From NCBI GenBank assembly GCA_018710905.1, contig DVIZ01000187.1, positions 1 through 37,601 on the forward strand: a stretch of DNA of 37,601 bases, given 5' to 3'. A model generated the notes under the pieces. It had not been told where the DNA came from. It was given only the letters and a program-made list of their open reading frames with translations, and did no database searches. This DNA is from Candidatus Scybalomonas excrementigallinarum (lineage in GTDB: Bacteria; Bacillota; Clostridia; Lachnospirales; Lachnospiraceae). Positions within the stretch are counted from its first letter, which is position 1; each line of letters opens with the position of its first letter. Positions 23,927 through 32,341 of the stretch are shown piece after piece. The translations under genes and the position numbers were made by a program.

Positions 23927-25537
23927 TTGAGAAGAAACATACAAAAACAAAATAAAAGAAAACGATGGTATCAAAGTGGAATGGCGGTGATGTTATCCTT
24001 TGTACTGTGTGCAGGAAGTATTGTTCCAGTAAAGGCGGAGGATACCGTTGCAGACAATGTAGAGATTGAGCAAACCGAATATTTAACAGTTCCTGTAAAG
24101 AAGGAATATGTATACCATACCTTTCAATTGACACAGGATCCGTATTCTCGATATCAATGGGGACTTCAAAATCTAGGAAATTTAAGCTATTTCGATATTT
24201 TGTCAAATGGACTAATTGGAAAAAAAATACATACAAAAGCAGGAATCGATATTGACTTAGAAGAAGGACTTTCTTATTTTCAAGAAAAGGGAGCAAATCG
24301 AGAAATTATCGTAGCCGTGATTGATACAGGAATTGACACAGAGCATGAGGATTTACAAGGTCATTTTTGGGTGAATGCTTTAGAGAAGCAAGATGGAAAA
24401 GATTCCGATAGCAATGGGTTAAAAGATGATCTCTATGGTTGGAATTTTTATGATAATAGTTCTGAACTTTGTGATTACGACTCCTATAATCAGGAATATG
24501 ATGAGTTTGAAGATGATCATGGAACCCATTGTGCTGGAACAATTGTAGCCACTGCCAATAATCATAAAGGGATAGCTGGGATTGCAGCAGGGGCGAATAT
24601 CAAAATTCTTCCAATTAAAGCCCTTGGAGGAGAAGAAGGTGAGGATACGGGAGAAGGGTATACCTCATCGATTGTACAAGCCATTGAGTATGCGGAAAGA
24701 ATGGGAGCTCAGATCTGTAACCTTAGCTTTGGTGGAGACGGAGAAGATCCCGTTCTTAAAAAAGTGATGAAGGAGTCCGATATGCTCTTTATTTGTGCCT
24801 CTGGAAACGACGGACGAGATATTGATAAAAAGCCAGTGTATCCAGCTGCTTATCAATTGCCAAATGTGATTAGCGTTGCGAATATAAACGGAGATGGAAC
24901 GTTAGCAGCCAGTTCCAATTATGGGGTGCAAAACGTAGATTTAGCAGCACCTGGATCTGAGATTATAAGCACATTAGTAGGAAGCAACTATGGAACGATG
25001 ACAGGGACTTCTATGGCTGCTCCAATGGTAACAGGCGCTTGTGCATTGCTTTATAGTTTTCATAATTCCATGACTGCAGCAGATGCAAAATCCCTTGTTT
25101 TACAATCAGTAGAAAAATTAGATACTTTGACAGGGAAAGTAAGAACAGGTGGTATGTTAAATGTAAATAATCTTTTACGCGCTTCTTATGAAGGAACAAC
25201 AGAGGAAGGGAAACCTGTGATTTCTTTAAAAGAAAAGGCTGGAAAGACAGTAAAAAAAGCAAAAGTCACAATTTCTGTAGAAAGTAAAAGAGATTTGGAA
25301 GAAGTTCGAGTTGCAAAAGGAAATTATACAGTAGAAGATTTTCAAAAGGGAGCTTTAGGAACGAAACTAAAAAATGAAAAATCTCAGACAAAATGGCTAG
25401 TACGAGGAGCAACCTATACTGTCTATGTAAGGGATAGAGCAGGAATAGAACAAGTGAGCCAAATAAAGGTTAAAAAGGCAACTACAAAGCAAATAAAGGC
25501 AACAGAATATCCATCTAAGATTGCACTTTTACGGTAA
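23927..25537 (+). CDS. Secreted S8 (subtilisin-like) serine protease
   Basis: I start at the TTG at 23927, seven bases after AAAGGAG, giving 536 residues with a proper signal peptide (basic residues 2-13, hydrophobic 18-35, cleavage near VKAED). The peptidase domain has the full triad: Asp133 in VIDTGID, His198 in DDHGTHCAGT and Ser362 in GTSMAAP, plus the oxyanion Asn294 in ASGND. There is no long inhibitor-like propeptide, only about 85 residues before the domain. After about 410 comes a basic Lys-rich C-terminal domain of immunoglobulin-like beta character (KAKVTISVES, YTVYVRD). It is probably an extracellular or wall-associated protease; the substrate is unknown. It looks monocistronic. 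Confidence 0.9.
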   Translation: MRRNIQKQNKRKRWYQSGMAVMLSFVLCAGSIVPVKAEDTVADNVEIEQTEYLTVPVKKEYVYHTFQLTQDPYSRYQWGLQNLGNLSYFDILSNGLIGKKIHTKAGIDIDLEEGLSYFQEKGANREIIVAVIDTGIDTEHEDLQGHFWVNALEKQDGKDSDSNGLKDDLYGWNFYDNSSELCDYDSYNQEYDEFEDDHGTHCAGTIVATANNHKGIAGIAAGANIKILPIKALGGEEGEDTGEGYTSSIVQAIEYAERMGAQICNLSFGGDGEDPVLKKVMKESDMLFICASGNDGRDIDKKPVYPAAYQLPNVISVANINGDGTLAASSNYGVQNVDLAAPGSEIISTLVGSNYGTMTGTSMAAPMVTGACALLYSFHNSMTAADAKSLVLQSVEKLDTLTGKVRTGGMLNVNNLLRASYEGTTEEGKPVISLKEKAGKTVKKAKVTISVESKRDLEEVRVAKGNYTVEDFQKGALGTKLKNEKSQTKWLVRGATYTVYVRDRAGIEQVSQIKVKKATTKQIKATEYPSKIALLR

Positions 25538-25550
25538 ATTTTATCTATAG

Positions 25551-25579
25551 TTGCACCAAAGAAATAGCTTTGGTATAAT
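25551..25579 (+). promoter_or_regulatory. glmM promoter with a dyad filling the spacer
   Basis: TTGCAC (25551-25556), 17 bp and TATAAT (25574-25579) form a good promoter. The spacer holds a perfect inverted repeat, ACCAAAG (25555-25561) and CTTTGGT (25568-25574), six bases apart. The placement between the -35 and -10 boxes suggests an operator. It could alternatively be a weak hairpin for the upstream protease transcript. Confidence 0.7.
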
Positions 25580-25623
25580 AATAAAATAGACACTTAATTT
25601 ATAACATAAGGAGAATCATAATA

Positions 25624-26973
25624 ATGAAATATTTTGGGACTGATGGTTTTAGAGGAGAGGCAAATATCGATTTAACGGTAGAGCATGCCTATAAAATCGG
25701 TCGTTATCTTGGTTGGTATTATGGAAAAAGAGTCAATAAAAAGGCTAGGATTGTAATTGGAAAAGATACAAGAAGAAGTAGCTATATGTTTGAATATTCT
25801 TTAGTTTCTGGGTTAACAGCCAGTGGTGCAGATGTATCTTTACTTCACGTAACAACCACACCTAGTGTTTCTTTTGTCGTTCGTACAGAAGAGTTTGACT
25901 GTGGAATTATGATTTCTGCAAGCCATAACCCATATTATGATAATGGAATTAAAATTATTAACGGCAATGGTTATAAAATGGAAGCCGAAGTAGAAGAGCA
26001 AATCGAACGTTATATTGATGGAGAAATCGAGGAAATTCCACTTGCTCAAAGAGAAGAGATTGGAAGAACTATCGATCACTCTGCAGGAAGAAATCATTAT
26101 ATTGGATATTTGATTTCAACAGCAACTCGTTCCTTTAAAGATTTTAAAGTTGGGCTTGATTGCTCCAATGGCTCTGCAAGTGCGATTGCAAAGAGCGTAT
26201 TTGATGCATTAGGTGCAAAGACATATGTGATTAATAACGATCCAGATGGATTTAATATTAACACTAATTGTGGTTCCACTCATATTGAAGTTTTACAGCA
26301 ATTTGTAAAAGAAAAAGGATTAGACGTCGGCTTTGCCTATGATGGTGATGCGGATCGTTGTATCGCTGTTGACAATGCTGGAAATATTGTGGATGGAGAT
26401 TTAATTCTCTATGTATGTGGAAAGTACTTAAAAGAAAAAGGTGCGTTAGTAAATGACACAGTTGTCACAACAGTTATGAGCAATATGGGGCTTTATAAAG
26501 CCTTTGATAAAGCAGGAATTCGTTATGAAAAAACAGCAGTTGGTGATAAGTACGTATTCCAAAATATGATGGAAAATGGACATTGTCTCGGAGGAGAGCA
26601 GTCAGGTCATATTATTTTTAGTAAGTATGGCACAACAGGAGATGGTATTATGACATCCATCCGTATTATGGAAGCCATTACAGAGAAGAAACAAGATCTT
26701 GCTACATTGGCAAGTGAAGTTCGCATTTTCCCACAGCTTTTACAAAATGTGCGCGTGAAAAATAAAGCGCAAACAAGAGCAGATGAAGCGGTTGTGGCTA
26801 TGATTGAACAAGTAGAACAAGAACTTGGAGAAAATGGTAGAGTTCTTGTGCGCGAAAGCGGAACAGAACCTGTCATTCGTGTTATGGTAGAAGCCGATAC
26901 CGACGAGCTTTGTAAAGTTTGTGTGGAAAAAATTGTTCAGGTTATGAAAGAACGTGGACTTACGATTGCATAA
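25624..26973 (+). CDS. glmM: Phosphoglucosamine mutase
   Basis: It converts glucosamine-6-phosphate to glucosamine-1-phosphate, on the way to UDP-GlcNAc and peptidoglycan. The 449-residue length is typical. MKYFGTDGFRGEAN opens the protein, the phosphoserine is Ser100 in GIMISASHNPYYDNG, the metal loop is YDGDADRC (about 238-245), GGEQSGHI is the sugar-specificity loop and RESGTEPVIRVMVEA is the C-terminal phosphate-binding site. AAGGAG lies 10 bases before the ATG. It has its own promoter with an operator-like dyad. Confidence 0.97.
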   Translation: MKYFGTDGFRGEANIDLTVEHAYKIGRYLGWYYGKRVNKKARIVIGKDTRRSSYMFEYSLVSGLTASGADVSLLHVTTTPSVSFVVRTEEFDCGIMISASHNPYYDNGIKIINGNGYKMEAEVEEQIERYIDGEIEEIPLAQREEIGRTIDHSAGRNHYIGYLISTATRSFKDFKVGLDCSNGSASAIAKSVFDALGAKTYVINNDPDGFNINTNCGSTHIEVLQQFVKEKGLDVGFAYDGDADRCIAVDNAGNIVDGDLILYVCGKYLKEKGALVNDTVVTTVMSNMGLYKAFDKAGIRYEKTAVGDKYVFQNMMENGHCLGGEQSGHIIFSKYGTTGDGIMTSIRIMEAITEKKQDLATLASEVRIFPQLLQNVRVKNKAQTRADEAVVAMIEQVEQELGENGRVLVRESGTEPVIRVMVEADTDELCKVCVEKIVQVMKERGLTIA

Positions 26974-27042
26974 GAAACGAAAGTAAGTGTCATATTCTTT
27001 GGGAGTTTCGGATAGTTTTAGAGATTTCCTAGAAGACAAATG

Positions 27043-27102
27043 ATGGGAAACGGCAGGTGGGGAGACTACCTGCCGTTTCCCATAGGATAATGTTTATCCT
27101 AT
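27043..27102 (+). other. Two overlapping hairpins between glmM and the kinase-like gene
   Basis: The first is a perfect 16-bp, GC-rich stem (27043-27058 with 27068-27083) with a nine-base loop. The second is a perfect 8-bp stem, ATAGGATA (27082-27089) with TATCCTAT (27095-27102). They share bases 27082-27083. No T run follows the first, so it is not a canonical terminator. They may form the 3' end of glmM RNA or a switch-like leader of the next gene. Confidence 0.6.
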
Positions 27103-27137
27103 TTGGATACAAAAGCCTAGAAAGTGAGGTGCCTAAA

Positions 27138-27767
27138 ATGAAAGAAAAAATGATGATTACAATTTCTAGAGAATTTGGGAGCGGTGGACATGAGATTGGA
27201 GAGAAGTTGTCAAAGCGACTACAAATTCCTTATTATGATCAACAAATTCGAGAAGAGGCTAAAAAAAATCTCAATCTGTCAGAGTATGATTTAGCACAAA
27301 ATGAAGAATCTGGAAGAAAAAGTCTTTTATATACAATAGCAAACGGGGTGTCACTTTCGATGGGAGATCAATATAGAGAAGATCCTGTTCAGAAATTATT
27401 TGAAGAGGAGAGGCGAATTATAAGAGAGTATGCCAAGGAAGGTTCTTGTATTGTGATTGGACGATGTGCAGATATTATTTTAAAGGATTATCCAAACTGT
27501 ATTAATTTTTTTATCCAAGCGCGAATGGTAAAGAGAATTGAACGAATTATGGAACGATATCAGCTGTTACCCGCACAAGCGAGAGAAATGATTGTAAAAA
27601 CGGATAAGAAAAGAGCTACTTTTTATCGTCAATTTGGAAAAGGTGTTTGGGGCGATAGAACGGCTTATCATCTAGTGGTGGACAGTGGAGAGATGGGGAT
27701 TACTGCCACAGTCGATTTACTAGAATATTATGTGAAAAAGTGGAATGAGTCCTGTATGATAGAATGA
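27138..27767 (+). CDS. Cytidylate kinase-like family protein
   Basis: I start at the ATG at 27138, GTGAGGTG upstream, giving 209 residues; an ORF start at 27057 would lie inside a hairpin. MITISREFGSGGHEIGEKLSKRL at about 6-28 is the P-loop-type nucleotide-binding start of the PF13189 cytidylate-kinase-like family, common in Clostridia. IVIGRCADIILKDYP and NFFIQARMVKRIERIMERY follow in the place of the lid region. It is not the canonical Cmk. The phosphate acceptor is unknown. It is followed closely by fbp. Confidence 0.85.
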   Translation: MKEKMMITISREFGSGGHEIGEKLSKRLQIPYYDQQIREEAKKNLNLSEYDLAQNEESGRKSLLYTIANGVSLSMGDQYREDPVQKLFEEERRIIREYAKEGSCIVIGRCADIILKDYPNCINFFIQARMVKRIERIMERYQLLPAQAREMIVKTDKKRATFYRQFGKGVWGDRTAYHLVVDSGEMGITATVDLLEYYVKKWNESCMIE

Positions 27768-27879
27768 GCATTCGTACGAATTCATGATATGAGGAAGGCA
27801 ATGAGGCAAACATAACGTATTTGGGAAATACAATAGGAGCATAAGTGTAGCTCATGGCATAAATGAGGAAGGAAATAAA

Positions 27880-29832
27880 ATGAAACAACAATTAAAGTAT
27901 TTAAAAACATTATCCGATCAATATCCATCTATTGCAGAAGCGTCAACGGAGATTATTAATTTATCATCAATCTTAAATTTGCCAAAGGGAACGGAACATT
28001 TTGTATCGGATATTCATGGGGAGTATGGACAGTTTATGCATATTTTGCACAATGGTTCAGGAGCCATTCGAAGGAAGATCAATGATGTGTATGGACGTTC
28101 TTTAAGAGTGGAGGATAAAAAGCAGTTAGCCACTCTTATTTATTATCCAGAGCAGAAGTTAAAGCTTGTAAAAGAAGAAGAAAAAAATATGGAAGACTGG
28201 TATAAAGTGACTTTGAATCGGCTCATTCATATTGCGGCAAAAAGTTCTTCAAAATATACCCGCTCTAAAGTGAGAAAGGCATTGCCAAAAGATTATGCTT
28301 ATGTTTTAGAAGAGCTTATTTATGAAAAAGAAGGTGTTTATGATAAGGAAGAATATTACAATGAGATTTTAGCTACGATTATTCGAATTGGAAGAGCGGA
28401 TCATTTTATTGTGGCTCTTGGAAACTTGATTCAACGTCTTGTCATCGATCATTTACATATTGTTGGGGATATTTTTGATCGAGGACCAGGGCCACATTTG
28501 ATTATGGATATGCTGATGAAATATCATTCCGTAGATATTCAATGGGGAAATCACGATGTGCTTTGGATGGGTGCAGCATCGGGACACTTAGCTTGTATTG
28601 CAAATGTGTTAAGGTTATCGGCGCGCTATGGGAATTTAGATACATTAGAAGAAGGATATGGAATTAATTTAATACCACTAGCTTCTTTTGCATTAAAAGC
28701 CTATGAAGGAGATGACTGTGAGATTTTTGATATTCGTTATGACGAAGAAACTTATAATGAGCATGACTTAGAAATTGACCGAAAAATGCATAAAGCGATT
28801 ACGATTATTCAGTTTAAATTAGAGGGACAATTAATAAAAAGGCGTCCAGAATTTAATATGGATTCTCGATTACTGCTTGATAAGATCAATTATGAAAATG
28901 GAACCGTTACGATTAATGGAACCGAATATGCCATTAACGATACGAATTTCCCGACAATTAATCCAGAAGATCCGTATGCCTTGAGTGAAGAGGAACGGGA
29001 AGTTATGGAACGAATTCAGCAGGCCTTTATCAATTGTGAAAAGTTGCAAGAGCACGTGCGATTTTTATTTACTCATGGAAGTTTATATTTGAAATTTAAT
29101 TCTAATTTACTGTATCACGGCTGTGTGCCATTAAATGAAGATGGAAGTTTTAGGAAGGTTCCAATCGGAAATAAGAGCTATTCAGGAAAAGCACTTTATG
29201 ATATATTAGAGCAGTATGCACGAATAGGGTATTATAATCAAGAGGATAAGGAAAAGAGACTTTTTGGACAGGATATGATGTGGTATATTTGGTCAAGTGA
29301 AGATTCCCCTGTCTACGGAAAGGAAAAAATGGCAACCTTTGAGCGGTATTTTGTTGATGACAAGGCCATTCAAGAGGAAAGAAAAGATTACTATTATCAA
29401 TTAATTGAGCGGGAAGATGTGGTGGAACGAATTCTTGAAGATTTTGATATGGATCCAAAAAATTCTCATATTATTAATGGTCATATGCCAGTCGAATTGA
29501 AAAAGGGAGAGACTCCAGTAAAATGCAATGGAAAAGCTTTAATTATCGATGGAGGCTTTTCGAAAGCGTATCGTGGAAAGACAGGAATTGCAGGATATAC
29601 GTTAATTTATAATTCTTGGGGACTCCGCCTTGTTTCTCATGAGCCCTATCATTCTATGGAAGAAGTTGTGGCAAAAGAGAGCGATATTCATTCGGAATTT
29701 ATTGTAGTAGAGCAAGTGTCAAGAAGGAAAAAAGTGGCAGATACCGATGGAGGAAAAATATTAAAGGAAAAAATCAACGACCTAGAACTTCTTTTAGAGG
29801 CATATCGAGACGGTACGATTAGAGAAAGGTAA
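27880..29832 (+). CDS. fbp: Fructose-1,6-bisphosphatase, class III
   Basis: This gluconeogenic phosphatase of the Firmicutes-specific class III (B. subtilis type) releases fructose-6-phosphate, the starting point for glucosamine-6-phosphate and thus for GlmM upstream. The 650-residue length is normal. Metallophosphatase motifs are Asp44 and His46 in SDIHGEYGQF, GDIFDRGPGPH (about 197-207), WGNHDVLWMG and later NGHMPVE and DGGFSKAYRGKTGIAGYTLI. GAGGAAGG lies about 7 bases before the ATG. Its stop lies 8 bp from the start of the next gene, so both are probably co-transcribed. Confidence 0.96.
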   Translation: MKQQLKYLKTLSDQYPSIAEASTEIINLSSILNLPKGTEHFVSDIHGEYGQFMHILHNGSGAIRRKINDVYGRSLRVEDKKQLATLIYYPEQKLKLVKEEEKNMEDWYKVTLNRLIHIAAKSSSKYTRSKVRKALPKDYAYVLEELIYEKEGVYDKEEYYNEILATIIRIGRADHFIVALGNLIQRLVIDHLHIVGDIFDRGPGPHLIMDMLMKYHSVDIQWGNHDVLWMGAASGHLACIANVLRLSARYGNLDTLEEGYGINLIPLASFALKAYEGDDCEIFDIRYDEETYNEHDLEIDRKMHKAITIIQFKLEGQLIKRRPEFNMDSRLLLDKINYENGTVTINGTEYAINDTNFPTINPEDPYALSEEEREVMERIQQAFINCEKLQEHVRFLFTHGSLYLKFNSNLLYHGCVPLNEDGSFRKVPIGNKSYSGKALYDILEQYARIGYYNQEDKEKRLFGQDMMWYIWSSEDSPVYGKEKMATFERYFVDDKAIQEERKDYYYQLIEREDVVERILEDFDMDPKNSHIINGHMPVELKKGETPVKCNGKALIIDGGFSKAYRGKTGIAGYTLIYNSWGLRLVSHEPYHSMEEVVAKESDIHSEFIVVEQVSRRKKVADTDGGKILKEKINDLELLLEAYRDGTIRER

Positions 29833-29840
29833 GAGAAAAA

Positions 29841-31268
29841 GTGAAAAAGAAAAACTATCTAATGCTCCTTTGTATGCTATCCATTTTTTTGTTAAGTGGA
29901 TGTAAAGGAAGTACAAAAGATGTGACGACGGAACAGACAACAGAAGCGACAACAGAAGTGGCAACGGAAACGACGACAGAAGCGACAACAGAAGCCACAA
30001 CAGAGGAGGCTACGACAGAACTGGATCCTGCGAATCTAGAGGCAGGAGTTATGGATGAAATGATTCAAAACGCATTGGATCATATGAGTTTAGAAGAAAA
30101 GATAGGGCAGATGTTTATTGCCAATATCGAACTTTTAGATCCAGCAGAACCAAAAAGTTATGATTATCAAAAGATTACAAAGCGTATGAAAGAAACGCTT
30201 AAGAATTATCCCGTAGGAGGCGTTATCTTTTTTTCAAGAAATATAAAAACGCCAAAACAGACAAAGACTTTTATTAAACGGTTGCAAAAAGTGAGCAAAT
30301 ATCCTCTTTTTATTTCCGTAGATGAGGAAGGTGGAGAGGTTGCTCGTATCGCCAATAATCCGAAAATGAATACAACGAAATTTCCATCTATGGCGGAAAT
30401 CGGCGCGACAGAAGATGAAGAAAAAGCCTTTGAAGTTGGGGATACGATTGGAAAGGAAATTCATGCACTTGGATTTAATTTAGATTTTGCACCGGTTGCA
30501 GATTTAGAGACGAATCCAGATAATCCAGAAATTGGGGATCGCGCTTTTAGTTCCGATCCAGAGCTTGCAGGAAAGATGGTAGCCCAAGTGGTAAAGGGAT
30601 TGCAAGGACAAAATGTCAGCGCTACTTTAAAACATTTCCCAGGGCATGGAAGTGCAACAGAAGATACTCATAAAGGGTATGCCGATATTACACAGTCAAT
30701 TAAACGCCTTAGAAAAGTAGAGTTTGTTCCATTTCAAGCGGGGATTGAAGCAGGAGTGGATTTGATTATGGTATCTCATTTAGCGGTTACAAGTGTAACC
30801 GATAGTAAGACACCAGCTTCTATGTCGCCTCTCATAATCAATGAAATATTAAGAAATGAGTTAGGGTATCAAAATATCGTGATTACCGATGCGTTGAATA
30901 TGAAGGCGATTACCGATTATTATACGCCTGGAAAAGCTGCTGTTACAGCCGTGGAAGCAGGTGCTGATATTTTATTGATGCCAGAAAACTTAGAAGATGC
31001 TTTTGATGCCATTTATCAAGCGATTTTAGATGGAGATTTAGATGAAAAGAGAATTGATGAATCGGTAACAAGAATTTTAAAGACGAAAATAAAACGAGGT
31101 GTTATTTCTTTAGAGGATCCACTTCTTCAGCCTGTAGAAGAGAGCGAAGAGGCAACAACGGAAGTTGAGATGACAACGGAAGAAAAGGTTGACCAAAAAA
31201 CAAAGAAACAAGAGACAAAGAAAGAGAAAAAGACAACCGAAGAAGAAAATACAACAAAAGAAAGTTAA
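29841..31268 (+). CDS. Family 3 glycoside hydrolase lipoprotein (NagZ-like)
   Basis: This 475-residue lipoprotein starts at a GTG just after the fbp stop. The signal ends at Cys21 (LLSGC). Residues 28-60 are a Thr/Glu repeat tract (TTEA-type units) acting as a spacer from the membrane. The GH3 domain (about 70-425) shows EEKIGQMF, SVDEEGG, KHFPGHG (264-270) with His277 of the NagZ-type acid-base loop, and the nucleophile Asp350 in ITDALNMKAI. This fits an exo-beta-N-acetylglucosaminidase acting on muropeptides outside the cell; substrate assignment is by family only. The C-terminus is another Thr/Glu/Lys-rich tail. A strong terminator follows. Confidence 0.9.
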   Translation: MKKKNYLMLLCMLSIFLLSGCKGSTKDVTTEQTTEATTEVATETTTEATTEATTEEATTELDPANLEAGVMDEMIQNALDHMSLEEKIGQMFIANIELLDPAEPKSYDYQKITKRMKETLKNYPVGGVIFFSRNIKTPKQTKTFIKRLQKVSKYPLFISVDEEGGEVARIANNPKMNTTKFPSMAEIGATEDEEKAFEVGDTIGKEIHALGFNLDFAPVADLETNPDNPEIGDRAFSSDPELAGKMVAQVVKGLQGQNVSATLKHFPGHGSATEDTHKGYADITQSIKRLRKVEFVPFQAGIEAGVDLIMVSHLAVTSVTDSKTPASMSPLIINEILRNELGYQNIVITDALNMKAITDYYTPGKAAVTAVEAGADILLMPENLEDAFDAIYQAILDGDLDEKRIDESVTRILKTKIKRGVISLEDPLLQPVEESEEATTEVEMTTEEKVDQKTKKQETKKEKKTTEEENTTKES

Positions 31269-31307
31269 AACAATCTAATTAATAGAACAGTCGAACAAAA
31301 TTGTGGG

Positions 31308-31356
31308 AAATTCCCGTTTATTTTTATAAATTCTATATAAATAAACGGGAATTTTT
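31308..31356 (+). terminator. Strong terminator after the GH3 gene
   Basis: A perfect 16-bp stem (31308-31323 with 31339-31354), a 15-base loop and a T run end the fbp-GH3 transcript. Confidence 0.93.
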
Positions 31357-31385
31357 GTATGATTTGAGGAAATTAAAACTGTGTA

Positions 31386-31415
31386 TTGTCGAGTCATAGG
31401 AAAAAGTGGTAGAAT
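31386..31415 (+). promoter_or_regulatory. Promoter of purC-purB
   Basis: TTGTCG (31386-31391), 18 bp and TAGAAT (31410-31415) form a moderate promoter. No guanine-type riboswitch consensus is visible in the short leader. Confidence 0.6.
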
Positions 31416-31451
31416 GAAACTGAAAAATTTAAGAAGGAATAGGTGGGAACT

Positions 31452-32156
31452 ATGTCAAAAGTTGAGTTACTTTACGAAGGAAAAGCAAAGAAAGTTTTTA
31501 CAACAGAAGAACCAGATGTTTTAATCGTATCTTACAAAGATGATGCCACTGCTTTCAATGGAGAAAAAAAGGGAACGATTGTTGGCAAAGGCGTCGTAAA
31601 TAATCGTATGACAAATTATATTTTTAAGATGCTAGAAGAAAAGGGGATTCCGACACATTATGTAAAGGAGTTAAATGACAGAGAGACAGAGGTGAAAAGA
31701 GTTGAAATCGTACCTCTTGAAGTCATTGTGCGTAATGTGGCAGCAGGGAGCTTTTCTAAGAAACTTGGGATTGAAGAAGGGTTTGAATTAAAAGTTCCAA
31801 CGTTAGAATTTAGCTATAAAAATGACGAACTAGGAGATCCATTTATTAATGACTACTATGCGATGGCACTTGGAATTGCTACAAAAGAAGAGATTGCTAC
31901 GATTACAGAGCTTGTATTTAAAATCAACGAGGAATTAAAGAAATTCTTTGCAGAAAAAGGAATTCGTTTAATTGATTTTAAAGTAGAGTTTGGACGTTAT
32001 AAAGGTAGCATTATTCTTGCAGATGAAATTTCACCAGATACTTGTCGTCTTTGGGATTTAAAGACAAAGGAAAAGCTGGATAAAGACCGCTTTCGAAGAG
32101 ACCTTGGAAATGTAGAAGAAGCATATGAAGAAGTATTCAAACGACTTGGCATTTAG
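31452..32156 (+). CDS. purC: SAICAR synthetase (phosphoribosylaminoimidazole-succinocarboxamide synthase)
   Basis: It joins aspartate to CAIR with ATP in purine synthesis; its product is the substrate of PurB downstream. I start at the ATG at 31452, six bases after AGGTGG (234 residues), rather than the GTG at 31443. [11 protein letters not shown] opens the protein, followed by [17 protein letters not shown] (the family's signature), [10 protein letters not shown] and [15 protein letters not shown]. The length fits the short bacterial type. It lies 185 bp before purB. Confidence 0.97.
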   Translation: MSKVELLYEGKAKKVFTTEEPDVLIVSYKDDATAFNGEKKGTIVGKGVVNNRMTNYIFKMLEEKGIPTHYVKELNDRETEVKRVEIVPLEVIVRNVAAGSFSKKLGIEEGFELKVPTLEFSYKNDELGDPFINDYYAMALGIATKEEIATITELVFKINEELKKFFAEKGIRLIDFKVEFGRYKGSIILADEISPDTCRLWDLKTKEKLDKDRFRRDLGNVEEAYEEVFKRLGI

Positions 32157-32341
32157 AAAATAGAAAGAGGAATCGATAGTATTTCTTTGTGAAAAGACAA
32201 GGTGTGGGAAAATCTAGCGTTTGACGGAATAAAATCATAGTAGTTGTTGAAAAATGTATAGAAGATTGGTTCCCACCATAATCCGATAAAAATGCCAAAG
32301 GCGGGAGAACAGAAATCTTTGGAATAAGGAGAAAATAGAAG

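Noticed and set aside
27770-27781. 12-bp palindrome ATTCGTACGAAT after the kinase-like gene
   Set aside because: No T run, no promoter nearby and no second copy; a single short palindrome is weak evidence for function.
29920-30030. CRISPR-like repetition
   Set aside because: The repeats are coding Thr/Glu units without spacers, inside the GH3 lipoprotein gene.
32157-32341. Possible promoter or hairpin between purC and purB (TTGACG at 32221; GTGGGAA 32204-32210 with TTCCCAC 32270-32276)
   Set aside because: No -10 box at a usable distance from TTGACG, and a 7-bp stem with a 59-base loop is expected by chance.
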